DNA of 64,000 nucleotides from Burkholderiales bacterium (GTDB taxonomy: Bacteria > Pseudomonadota > Gammaproteobacteria > Burkholderiales > Burkholderiaceae_C). The position numbers and the translations under genes are program-made. Location: the NCBI GenBank assembly GCA_016000195.1, contig JAECRO010000008.1, forward strand, positions 1 to 64,000. Reading direction: 5' to 3'. Below, in pieces: positions 7,433 through 14,139 of this stretch (the stretch's first letter is position 1; each line of letters starts with the position of its first letter). The notes under the pieces are model-generated. The model had not been told where the DNA came from, made no database searches, and saw nothing but the letters and a program-made list of their open reading frames with translations.

Positions 7433-7840
7433 TCAAATTCCGTCAATCCAATTGCGCAATTGCAAAGCCTCAACCCGCTCAAATTCACGCAGGTTGTTCG
7501 ATACCAGTGTCAAGCCCTCGCTACGGGCATGCGCAGCAATATGCAGGTCATTGACGCCAATGGTTTGTCCGCGCTTTTCCAGCGCGCTGCGAATGTTGCC
7601 GTAATGTTGCGCGGCTTTGGGACCATAGGGCAGCACATCCAGCCGGCTGCAAAAATCTTCAACCACGGCCAAAGAGCGCGCCGGCGCATTGCTTTTCTCG
7701 GCACCATGCAGCAGTTCCGCCAAGGTGATGCTGGAAATGGCCATGTGCCCGGCCTCTTGGTTAAACACCTGTAACGCAGACAGGGGCTTTTTCTTGATCA
7801 CGTAAATTACGATATTGGTGTCGAGCATGTAGCGCAGCAT
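7433..7840 (-). CDS. PIN-domain toxin, VapC (pair 2)
   Basis: A PIN ribonuclease of about 135 residues, of the VapC/MvpT class. The acidic residues are in MLDTNIVIYVI, ITLAELLHGA, GVNDLHIAAHA and LVSNNLREF. It lies directly after its antitoxin gene with a TGATG overlap (stop 7840-7842, start 7838-7840), so translation is coupled. The C terminus FERVEALQLRNWI is typical of MvpT-like VapC. The module lies between 29-base direct repeats. Confidence 0.9.
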   Translation of the reverse strand: MLRYMLDTNIVIYVIKKKPLSALQVFNQEAGHMAISSITLAELLHGAEKSNAPARSLAVVEDFCSRLDVLPYGPKAAQHYGNIRSALEKRGQTIGVNDLHIAAHARSEGLTLVSNNLREFERVEALQLRNWIDGI

Positions 7841-8073
7841 CAAAAAGCCTCACGCTCAGGTTGAACCTGGCTGGCGCGTTGGTTCATGAAGTCGTCGGCA
7901 ACTGCGGTGTCATCAAGAAAAAAACTGTCCCACGTGTGCCCCAGTGGTGCAATCACGCGCTCACACCCTCTAGCCCTGACATCTACCCGTTTGACGTTGT
8001 CGGGTAGGCGCAATGCAGCTGGCAGTCGTATCGCCTGGCTACGGTTGTTGATAAAAACGGTGCTTACTGTCAT
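7840..8073 (-). CDS. VapB antitoxin, AbrB/MazE-like (pair 2)
   Basis: A 77-residue antitoxin. It begins with VSTVFINNRSQAIRLPAALRLP, the VagC/VapB version of the swapped-hairpin DNA-binding fold, and the C-terminal half (WDSFFLDDTAVADDFM) matches the usual toxin-binding tail. AAGGAG seven bases before ATG 8073 fixes the start; the longer ORF in the track would run back through the flanking repeat. It is expected to neutralise the VapC encoded downstream and to repress the operon. Confidence 0.9.
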   Translation of the reverse strand: MTVSTVFINNRSQAIRLPAALRLPDNVKRVDVRARGCERVIAPLGHTWDSFFLDDTAVADDFMNQRASQVQPEREAF

Positions 8074-8117
8074 TTTTTGACTCCTTGAATGGCATATACG
8101 AATTGTATAGCGCAATG

Positions 8118-8146
8118 CGGAATAATTGGCGTCAGATTCCAATTAA
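8118..8146. repeat. 29-base direct repeat, right copy
   Basis: CGGAATAATTGGCGTCAGAT followed by TCCAATTAA, 27 of 29 positions identical to 7243-7271 and in the same orientation. It lies just upstream of the vapB promoter region. The following 160 bases up to the higA stop hold no recognisable gene. Confidence 0.85.
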
Positions 8147-8306
8147 CGCTAAGGGCAGCTGCACATACGCCAGTTGTCACCAGCCGCTTTGCCAGTCCAT
8201 TGGGGCATCAACACCAGTTCACCGGCTCCGCCCCGCCTTGTATTTCCCCTTGCCTGCGCCAGCCGGGCCATGGCTTTTTTGGCAGGCGGATACGCTGTCG
8301 CTGCAA

Positions 8307-8603
8307 TCAGGCATGCACCTGCGCGGCACCCAGTTTCAGGCCCAGCGCCTTGATGACCTTCAAGATGGTGGCGAAACTGGGGTTGCCTTCGCCAGAGAGG
8401 GCTTTGTACAGGCTCTCGCGCCCAAGGCCTGTATCGTTGGCCAGCTGCGTCATGCCACGCGCACGAGCGATCACACCCAGCGCGTGGGCGATAAATGCGG
8501 CGTCATCGCCAGCCTCTTCCATGCAGAGGGCAAAATAATCGGCAATGTCTTCCTCGGTTTTGAGGTACTTGGCGCTGTCCCATTTATTCAGTTTGATGGC
8601 CAT
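8307..8603 (-). CDS. HigA-like Xre antitoxin (addiction-module antidote, TIGR02684 type)
   Basis: This 98-residue protein has a helix-turn-helix at about residues 45-85: ARARGMTQLANDTGLGRESLYKALS. MAIKLNKWDSAKYLKTEEDI is a typical opening of the putative addiction-module antidote family, whose partner is a RelE/HigB-like toxin encoded just upstream on the same strand. That toxin gene is present but carries a frameshift, so this antitoxin is intact while its toxin is not. It may now act only as a DNA-binding regulator. Confidence 0.88.
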   Translation of the reverse strand: MAIKLNKWDSAKYLKTEEDIADYFALCMEEAGDDAAFIAHALGVIARARGMTQLANDTGLGRESLYKALSGEGNPSFATILKVIKALGLKLGAAQVHA

Positions 8604-8612
8604 GAGGATCTC

Positions 8613-8901
8613 CTACAGTTGGCGTGCCAGTTGCAGCGCGGTTTTGATGTCTTTGGGTTGGGTTGATTTGTTGCCACCCGCCAGCAAAATCACAATCTCC
8701 TGGCCCCGCTGGGTGAAATAGACCCGGTAGCCGGGGCCAAAGTCGATGCGCATCTCGCTCACACCCTCAGCCACTGGCTTGACATCGCCAAGGTTTCCAT
8801 TTTCTGCCCGGTCGATACGCGTGAATGCGCAACACTGCTTGACGGTCTTTCAGTGCATCGAACCAAGCGTCAAAGGTGTCGGTGGTTTGAATGATGTTCA
8901 C
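8613..8901 (-). pseudogene. HigB/RelE-like toxin gene with a two-base deletion
   Basis: Reading from GTG 8901 gives MNIIQTTDTFDAWFDALKD then RQAVLRIHA, the start of the TIGR02683 toxin family, but the frame then runs to an early stop. The continuation is in another frame: RIDRAENGNLGDVKPVAEGV, then SEMRIDFGPGYRVYFTQRGQ, through to ARQL and the stop at 8613, nine bases before higA. The break is at CACGCGTATC (about 8816-8825): restoring one CG dinucleotide (CACGCGCGTATC) gives an uninterrupted protein. A slipped CG repeat is the simplest explanation. Not a line in the ORF track. Confidence 0.85.
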
Positions 8902-8960
8902 AATTTTATTGTATCCTATTTAATACATTTGCAAGCTCATGGAAAGCCAGTCTGGGTCGT

Positions 8961-9250
8961 TCATACTGCCAGGCGTACGCGCAGCCAGTCGCTGGCGCTG
9001 AATCCGGGCAACCCGAGCAATGGAACAAACGGGGTCAGGTCTTGCATTCCACGCAATACGGCATTGGTGTGGGCCTGATAGCGCGTGCCTTGGCCTTTGA
9101 AGTAGTCAAGCACATCTTCATCGCGCTTGATGCTGATGGGCTTTTTTGCGGGTGGGTGTCGTGCAGCTGCGAAAGCAGCGTTGATTTCACCTCAAGAAGG
9201 TTGAGCGAAGGGGGCGGGCAGCGGTCAAGGCCCTTTTCTTTTGTCATTGA
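8961..9250 (-). pseudogene. BrnA-like antitoxin remnant, frameshifted and joined to a repeat
   Basis: One frame reads GEINAAFAAARHPPAKKPIS then IKRDEDVLDYFKGQGTRYQA and NAVLRGMQ, matching the ribbon-helix-helix end of BrnA-like antitoxins (COG3514/DUF4415). An in-frame TGA interrupts it upstream; the plausible start MTKEK at 9250 is in another frame, so about two frameshifts are needed to rebuild the gene. After LRGMQ the coding sequence runs into the junction repeat at 9027-9045 and then nonsense to a stop at 8961. No BrnT toxin gene is present. Confidence 0.55.
9022..9045. repeat. Junction repeat, copy 2
   Basis: The same 19 bases as at 6294-6312 (AAACGGGGTCAGGTCTTGC). Here it replaces the 3' end of the BrnA-like gene. 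The copies are 2.7 kb apart in the same orientation and enclose the epimerase fragment, fic remnant, vapBC pair 2 and higBA. Confidence 0.7.
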
Positions 9251-9291
9251 TTGATACAAAATGATGTCATTTTTGATGCGAGAGGCTGACC

Positions 9292-9498
9292 ATGCGAACC
9301 ACACTCACGATTGATGATCAACTTTTCGCCAGGGCCGTGGCACTGGCCGAGCCTGGGGTCGAGAAGTCCGAGCTGATCAGGGAATGCGTCAAGGCGTTCA
9401 TTCAGCGCCAGACGGCCCGTCGCTTGGCCGCCCTGGGCGGGGAGGCGCCTGATATTGAGCTCGCGCCTCGCCGGCGCGAAGACGCGCCCGCTTCATGA
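9292..9498 (+). CDS. Ribbon-helix-helix VapB antitoxin (pair 3)
   Basis: This 68-residue protein opens with MRTTLTIDDQLFARAVALA and SELIRECVKAFIQRQTARRL, the ribbon-helix-helix fold of VapB/Arc-like antitoxins. The remaining tail (LGGEAPDIELAPRRREDAPA) would contact the toxin. Its stop overlaps the start of the PIN gene as ATGA. No strong ribosome-binding site is seen beyond GAG near -13. Confidence 0.9.
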   Translation: MRTTLTIDDQLFARAVALAEPGVEKSELIRECVKAFIQRQTARRLAALGGEAPDIELAPRRREDAPAS

Positions 9499-9875
9499 AC
9501 ATACTGGTCGATAGCTCCGTGTGGGTGGGCCACTTCAAGCAGCGCAACGGGCGCCTGGCAGCTTTGCTGGAAGAGGGCAGGGTCGTATGCCACCCCTGTG
9601 TGGTGACGGAAGTGGCCTGCGGGACGCCGCCGAACCGGCGCGCCATCGTCACCATGCTGGCCGAACTTGAAAGCACGCCGCTTGCGACACCTGATGAGAT
9701 TTTGGAATTGATCGAGCGTCGCAGCCTCTATGGTCGCGGGTGTGGCTTCGTTGACATGAGCCTGCTGGCTTCGGCGCTGCTGAGCGATCAGACCTTGATC
9801 TGGACTTTGGACAAGCGGCTGGAGTCCGTGGCGGCCGGGCTGAACCGGGCCTACCGCACCGCACTTCGCTCCTGA
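9495..9875 (+). CDS. PIN-domain toxin, VapC (pair 3)
   Basis: This 126-residue PIN ribonuclease has its acidic residues in ILVDSSVWVGHF, CVVTEVACG, GRGCGFVDMSLLASAL and LIWTLDKRLESVA. It is encoded in an ATGA overlap with the ribbon-helix-helix antitoxin, the standard vapBC layout. Sequence is unlike VapC pairs 1 and 2, so the three pairs were probably acquired separately rather than by local duplication. Confidence 0.9.
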   Translation: MNILVDSSVWVGHFKQRNGRLAALLEEGRVVCHPCVVTEVACGTPPNRRAIVTMLAELESTPLATPDEILELIERRSLYGRGCGFVDMSLLASALLSDQTLIWTLDKRLESVAAGLNRAYRTALRS

Positions 9876-9944
9876 GCCGTTTTCCTGGTCGGGCACAGGG
9901 GCGGGCTGTATTGCAGCCTAAAACGGGCGCTGCCTGATGCGCGC

Positions 9945-10010
9945 GTGACGCTCGCACAGAGTGCGCAGACCGATTTACTGGAGGCCTGGCTGTATATTGA
10001 AATGGCATTG
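9945..10010 (+). pseudogene. Possible ParE/RelE toxin N-terminal relic
   Basis: About 20 codons read VTLAQSAQTDLLEAWLYIEM, which resembles the first helix-strand of ParE toxins (x-L-T-x-x-A-x-x-DL-x-x-I-W-x-Y-I). After this the frame loses similarity and runs antisense into the RES gene. Too short to be functional; the similarity is by eye only. Confidence 0.35.
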
Positions 10011-10079
10011 GCCGAACAGATCGTGCACGACGCGACCGGGAAATCCCCTTGTGAGCATGGCTCTAGCGCTCATGCGTCC

Positions 10080-10601
10080 CTATTTCCAGGAGTCAGCATT
10101 CCTGGGCAGCAGCGTTGCGGGATCGTAAGGCTTGAGAATGTCGCCGGGAGCAAGCTGGTCGGTATACACCACCAGATTGACACCGCCAGCCGGTAGCCTG
10201 GAAGAAAACAAAATGCCCTTGGCTCCTGCCGCCATAGCCATATCCCCCAGCACCCACGAGGGCGGCTCGATGCGCTTGTCAAACCACAGGCTGCGCCAGT
10301 CGCAAAAGAAATCCTCCCAAAGCTCGTCCCACTCGCCTGATTGATAGCCGTTGGTGAAATCCAGCACCGGCCCTATATTGAGCTCGTAACACACCAGCGT
10401 GCCAGGCGGCATCAGGTTTGAAAGCTGCTGGTATTCGCTGACCGCCGTTTGTGAGTCTTTGGAGAGATACAGGGCATTGACGCCGACTCGATTTGCCCGG
10501 CCTCCCTGCGTTGCCGCACCGGCGCCGCTGGTCGGGCTGTGAGCCCAGCGTGGGGTATGCATTCGATATGCCGTACCGACAAAACCTTGAACGAATTTCA
10601 C
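10080..10601 (-). CDS. RES-domain toxin (NAD+-degrading, ParT/MbcT family)
   Basis: This 173-residue protein has the RES layout: an early arginine in AYRMHTPRWAHSPTSG, a central glutamate in AVSEYQQL, and serine in GILFSSRLPAGGVNLVVY. These three residues line the NAD+-binding pocket; known members deplete NAD+ by phosphorolysis or modify Prs. It lies downstream of, and overlaps by four bases, a DUF2384-type Xre antitoxin, which is the conserved partner. Length is normal for the family, so it is probably intact. Confidence 0.9.
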   Translation of the reverse strand: MKFVQGFVGTAYRMHTPRWAHSPTSGAGAATQGGRANRVGVNALYLSKDSQTAVSEYQQLSNLMPPGTLVCYELNIGPVLDFTNGYQSGEWDELWEDFFCDWRSLWFDKRIEPPSWVLGDMAMAAGAKGILFSSRLPAGGVNLVVYTDQLAPGDILKPYDPATLLPRNADSWK

Positions 10602-10996
10602 CCTGCGGCACCCGCCTGCAAAGATGACATGTACCGCAAAATATCCTCTGTACGACCGTCACTCACCAACTCTTCGGCTGTTTTATAACCAAAAGACTCA
10701 ATGCCGTCGTTGCGATACCAGGTCAGCGCTTTTGCCATGTCCCCTGACAGGCTGAAAGCGGCTTTGATCACTTTCACCGACTCCCTGATATAGCGTTGGA
10801 CGCTCGGCGTGGTGGGCGCCCGGCGCAAGGTGTTGCGGTGGACATGAGCCTGATCCGCGAGGCTTTGAAGGTCTAGTTGCAGCGCCTGGCTGAAAAGCCG
10901 GGGAGACAAAGCCGGCGCCGGAATCTCAGGGTCTTGCAGCGAGTACAAGAAGTCGTCATAGCTGGGAGGGCTGTAGGTTGAGGCATGAGGTTTCAT
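10598..10996 (-). CDS. Xre/MbcA/ParS-type antitoxin (DUF2384) of the RES toxin
   Basis: A 132-residue antitoxin. The N-terminal region carries a helix-turn-helix-like stretch (LDLQSLADQAHVHRNTLRRA), and the C terminus is the toxin-binding DUF2384 part: AAFSLSGDMAKALTWYRNDG and TAEELVSDGRTEDILRYMSS, whose end normally plugs the RES active site. A near-perfect inverted repeat lies 29 bases before the start and is the likely autoregulatory site. Confidence 0.9.
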   Translation of the reverse strand: MKPHASTYSPPSYDDFLYSLQDPEIPAPALSPRLFSQALQLDLQSLADQAHVHRNTLRRAPTTPSVQRYIRESVKVIKAAFSLSGDMAKALTWYRNDGIESFGYKTAEELVSDGRTEDILRYMSSLQAGAAG

Positions 10997-11024
10997 AAAT
11001 GCTCCGGGCAGTCATCATTCATTT

Positions 11025-11043
11025 GGTGAACTAATTGTGCACC
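11025..11043 (-). promoter_or_regulatory. Inverted-repeat operator candidate of the RES/Xre operon
   Basis: GGTGAAC-TAATT-GTGCACC is an inverted repeat with six of seven arm positions matching, located 29 bases upstream of the antitoxin start codon. RES/Xre antitoxins repress their own promoters, so this is the likely binding site. Not tested. Confidence 0.5.
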
Positions 11044-11223
11044 AATAATGCAGCTTTCGCCATGGGTATTGGGGGCGTCAGATTGAAGCTTCTGTAATCA
11101 CTTGGGCATGCACCGGGCAAAATTTGGAAGAAAAAATTCTCTGAACTACGTCACTCTTGCCAAGTCAGCTTTGACAATCCATGGGAATCATCCATTCCCG
11201 GCAAATGCCGAACCATCTTTCCC

Positions 11224-12813
11224 GTGTCACACACTCTCAATGCCCGTAGCCTGCCCGCCTGGTGGCTGGTCACACTCCTCATCCTGCCCTGGCTCAGCCC
11301 CTACACCGCAGGTTCCACGCCCAATGTCTGGCCGCTGCTGCTGTCGGCGCTGTGCGCGGTTGTTCTGTGGTTTTACCGGCGTCGGCTCAATGCTAGGCTC
11401 GTCACCGCTGGCTGGCTGATCGCCGCAGCAGTCAGCGCGCTCATCGGTCTGGTGCAGTATTTTGGCCTGGCGCAGACCTTGAGCCCGTGGATCAGCCAGA
11501 CGGAGGCCGGCGAGGCGTTTGCCAACTTGCGCCAGCGCAACCAGTTCGCCACGCTGACGAGCATCGGCCTGCTCGCCTTGACCGGCTGGCTGGCGCAACG
11601 GGGAAAGCCCGCAGGCCGGCAACCGGCTCAGGAATGGCGCATGCCGTGGTGGGCCTGTCTGCTGGCCCTGCTGCTGGCGCTGGGCAATGCGGCCAGCAGT
11701 TCGCGCACCGGCCTGCTGCAATGGCTGCTGATTGCCGCACTGACCGCCTGGTGGGCGCTGCCGGACCGCCGATGGCGGCTGCCGGTGTTTGCCGTGCAGG
11801 CCTTGGTCGCTTATGGCGTCGCCGTGCTGATGCTGCCGTGGCTGCTGGAATGGGCGACGGGCTTGCACAGCGGCGGCCTGTTTGGCCGGCTGGCCGAAGC
11901 GCCGGGCTGCTCCAGCCGCAAGGTGCTGTGGTCCAACGTGCTGACGCTGATTGCCCAAAAGCCGTGGCTGGGCTGGGGCTGGGGCGAGCTGGACTATGCC
12001 CATTTCATGACGCTGTACCAAGGCCCGCGCTTTTGCGAAATCCTGGACAACGCGCACAACCTGCCGCTGCACCTGGCGGTGGAACTGGGCGTTCCGGTGG
12101 CCGTGGCGATTTGCGGCGCCCTGGGCTGGCTGGTCTGGCGCGCCCGGCCGTGGCGCGAACAAAATCCGGTGCGGCAGACGGCCTGGGGCGTGCTGGCGGT
12201 CATCGGGCTGCACAGCCTGCTGGAATACCCGCTGTGGTACGGGCCGTTCCAGATCGCTGCCGGGCTGTGTGCCTGGCTGCTGTTCGCCGGGTGGCGCACA
12301 GAACAGCCATTGCCTGATGGCCTGGACGGAAAATTTAAGCAAAAAATGCCTTTTGCGCAATACCTGCGGGCGCTGGCAGCTATTATTATGATAGTGATAT
12401 TGGCGTTCATCGCCATCAGCTATCACCGCGTCAGCCAGATTTACCTGGCGCCCGACAAGCGCAGCGCCGCCTACCGCGAAGATACGCTGGACAAGGTGCG
12501 CGGCAGCTGGCTGTTTCGCGACCAGGTGCGCTTTGCCGAATTAAGCCTCACGCCCCTCACGCCTGACAATGCCGCTGCCCTGCACGACCTGGCCAAGGGC
12601 TTGCTGCACTACTCGCCCGAGCCGCGGGTCATTGAAAAGCTGATTGAAAGCGCGGTGATGCTGGGGCGCGAGGACGAAGCCCTGCAGTATCTGGCGCGCT
12701 ACCGGGCGGCTTTTCCGCAAGAGCATGCGCGCTGGGTTCAGAAAAACGCGGCTCCGCGCATGCCTGCGCACGGCAGCCCCAAGCCCTTGCACATTGAAAA
12801 GCTGCCCGGCTGA
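11224..12813 (+). CDS. Second PglL/Wzy-type polymerase-ligase membrane protein
   Basis: This 529-residue polytopic protein has the same architecture as the gene after pilA. FANLRQRNQFATLTSIGLLA contains the conserved NQF/N loop, and ILDNAHNLPLHLAVELGVPV is the Wzy_C motif. A long soluble C-terminal tail (about residues 410-529) has TPR-like helices, as in PglL enzymes. The start is a GTG with a weak ribosome-binding site. The stretch coding GKFKQKMPFAQ to IIMIVIL (12333-12396) coincides with a dispersed repeat. Together with the first copy it suggests pilin or surface glycan ligation; the exact substrate is unknown. Confidence 0.82.
   Translation: MSHTLNARSLPAWWLVTLLILPWLSPYTAGSTPNVWPLLLSALCAVVLWFYRRRLNARLVTAGWLIAAAVSALIGLVQYFGLAQTLSPWISQTEAGEAFANLRQRNQFATLTSIGLLALTGWLAQRGKPAGRQPAQEWRMPWWACLLALLLALGNAASSSRTGLLQWLLIAALTAWWALPDRRWRLPVFAVQALVAYGVAVLMLPWLLEWATGLHSGGLFGRLAEAPGCSSRKVLWSNVLTLIAQKPWLGWGWGELDYAHFMTLYQGPRFCEILDNAHNLPLHLAVELGVPVAVAICGALGWLVWRARPWREQNPVRQTAWGVLAVIGLHSLLEYPLWYGPFQIAAGLCAWLLFAGWRTEQPLPDGLDGKFKQKMPFAQYLRALAAIIMIVILAFIAISYHRVSQIYLAPDKRSAAYREDTLDKVRGSWLFRDQVRFAELSLTPLTPDNAAALHDLAKGLLHYSPEPRVIEKLIESAVMLGREDEALQYLARYRAAFPQEHARWVQKNAAPRMPAHGSPKPLHIEKLPG
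12333..12396. repeat. Dispersed repeat family A inside the second PglL-like gene
   Basis: TTTTGCGCAATACCTGCGGG, then CGCTGGCAGCTATTATTATG and ATAGTG, preceded by AATTTAAGC. The same order (TTTGCGCA, GCG...CTGGCAGCTAT) occurs at 17750-17785. In frame, encoding the start of a late membrane helix. Confidence 0.75.
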
Positions 12814-13104
12814 TCAGTCCAGCGCTACGGCCAGCGGTTCGATGCGTACACGGAACTCGGGACTCAGCGTAGCCGCCTCGACAATATCGACCCGAAACGG
12901 CAGATCGGACTCGTCGAACGCTTCTTCCAGCATGCCGCGCAGCTTGTCGTCCAAAGGCGCCCCAAGCACCAGCAGGTCCAGGTCGGAAAACGGCTTGGCC
13001 GTGCGCTGCGCACGCGAGCCAAACACGCGCACGCGCTGGCGCTCAAGATGGGCATCGACAATCGCGCAGACCAGCGCTTTCTGGGATGGCGTCAGGTCAA
13101 GCAT
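12814..13104 (-). CDS. Minimal nucleotidyltransferase (HI0073-like)
   Basis: A 96-residue protein with the core VRVFGSRAQRTAKPFSDLDL (GSxAxG/R and DxD), of the MNT family. The start at 13104 lies inside the end of the upstream gene, giving an eight-base overlap; the longer track ORF is antisense extension. HI0073-like proteins pair with HI0074-like substrate-binding proteins, and that partner is the gene just upstream. The pair is regarded as a toxin-antitoxin-like nucleotidyl-transfer module; its target is not established. Confidence 0.85.
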   Translation of the reverse strand: MLDLTPSQKALVCAIVDAHLERQRVRVFGSRAQRTAKPFSDLDLLVLGAPLDDKLRGMLEEAFDESDLPFRVDIVEAATLSPEFRVRIEPLAVALD

Positions 13105-13498
13105 CACGACCTTCCAGCGTTGCCAGCACAGCCTGTGCGTCCCGCAAAAAACCTTCAAGCACTGCGGCAACCTCTGCCGCCACGCGGGCATCGTAGGCGT
13201 GAGAGGTTTTGTTTCGCTGCACCAGATAGACAAACCACGGCTCGGGTGAACGGATCAGGCCGCGCTCGGCGGCTACCCGGAACAGCGTGCGTTTGCTGTA
13301 GCTGTCAACTTCCGCCGTATTGCCGAGTTCAGTTTCGATCTGCCGCTTGAGCATTTTCCAGCTCAATTCAAAGCAGTATTCAAACCGCTGAATGCAGGCG
13401 TCGCGAACCTCCTCGTCGGCCAGGTTGGCGCGGTGGCGCACCAGGCCGCGCTCCAGGCTGGCCAGTGCATTCCGAAAGGGTGTCAGTTCAAGTGGCAT
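13097..13498 (-). CDS. Nucleotidyltransferase substrate-binding protein (HI0074/HEPN-like)
   Basis: This 133-residue all-helical protein matches the HI0074 family: LASLERGLVRHRANLADEEV, RFEYCFELSWKMLKRQIE, and the late RNKTSHAYD, which corresponds to the RN(x)TSH HEPN-type motif. It precedes and overlaps the nucleotidyltransferase gene. I chose ATG 13498 because family members start within a few residues of this point. Confidence 0.87.
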   Translation of the reverse strand: MPLELTPFRNALASLERGLVRHRANLADEEVRDACIQRFEYCFELSWKMLKRQIETELGNTAEVDSYSKRTLFRVAAERGLIRSPEPWFVYLVQRNKTSHAYDARVAAEVAAVLEGFLRDAQAVLATLEGRDA

Positions 13499-13531
13499 GC
13501 CGTGAGTTTCTGTTGAAAACAATTCACATCC

Positions 13532-14059
13532 TCAAGCGCTGCCGGCGACAAAGCTGCCTGACTTCCCGCCATGCTTTTCCAGCAGCTTTACATCGGTGAT
13601 GGTCATGCCCCGGTCCACCGCCTTGCACATGTCGTAGATCGTCAGCAGGGCGGCGGTGACGGCCGTCAGGGCTTCCATCTCGACGCCGGTGGGGCCGACG
13701 GTTTCAACCGTGGCGGTGCAGCTCACGCTGCCAGTTTCATCATCAATAAGGCCTGTTGCGCTTGTCACCTGTGCATGAGTAGCTACAAATTCAATAGCAA
13801 CCCGGGTCAGCGCCAGCGGATGGCACAGCGGAATCAGGTCGCTGGTTTTTTTGGCCGCCATGATGCCGGCGATGCGGGCGATGCCCAGCACGTCGCCTTT
13901 TTTGGCGTTGCCAGCCAGAATCAGGGCCAGCGTGGCCGGTTTCATCTCGATGCGGCCCTGGGCAACGGCGATGCGGTGCGTGGCCGCCTTGGCCGCGACA
14001 TCGACCATGTGGGCCTGGCCCTGGCCGTCAAAATGGGTGAGTGGTGAAGAAGACGTCAT
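13532..14059 (-). CDS. moaC: Cyclic pyranopterin monophosphate synthase
   Basis: MoaC converts the GTP-derived 3',8-cyclo intermediate to cyclic pyranopterin monophosphate in molybdenum cofactor synthesis. Visible motifs are [34 protein letters not shown], the active-site [28 protein letters not shown] and GGKSG at the C terminus. The start at 14059 gives 175 residues. Between HPL and GVEMEAL it has about 12 residues more than the E. coli protein; that extra stretch ([20 protein letters not shown]) coincides with a dispersed repeat (13752-13800), suggesting an in-frame insertion. Confidence 0.95.
   Translation of the reverse strand: MTSSSPLTHFDGQGQAHMVDVAAKAATHRIAVAQGRIEMKPATLALILAGNAKKGDVLGIARIAGIMAAKKTSDLIPLCHPLALTRVAIEFVATHAQVTSATGLIDDETGSVSCTATVETVGPTGVEMEALTAVTAALLTIYDMCKAVDRGMTITDVKLLEKHGGKSGSFVAGSA
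13752..13800. repeat. Dispersed repeat family A inside moaC
   Basis: CCTGTTGCGCTTGTCACCTG, then TGCATGAGTAGCTACAAATT and CAATAGCAA. In frame with moaC on the opposite strand. Confidence 0.8.
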
Positions 14060-14139
14060 GCCGATCCAGAACCTTTTCAAGTATGCGTCATCATAAGAGC
14101 TTGTCCGCATGCTTCTTCTCGCCATAAAGGTGACTGCTT

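Noticed and set aside
9042-9254. 70-codon plus-strand ORF before vapBC pair 3
   Set aside because: Antisense to the BrnA-like remnant; no family match.
11227-12426. 399-codon minus-strand ORF
   Set aside because: Shadow of the second PglL-type gene; Gln/Arg-rich with no domain.
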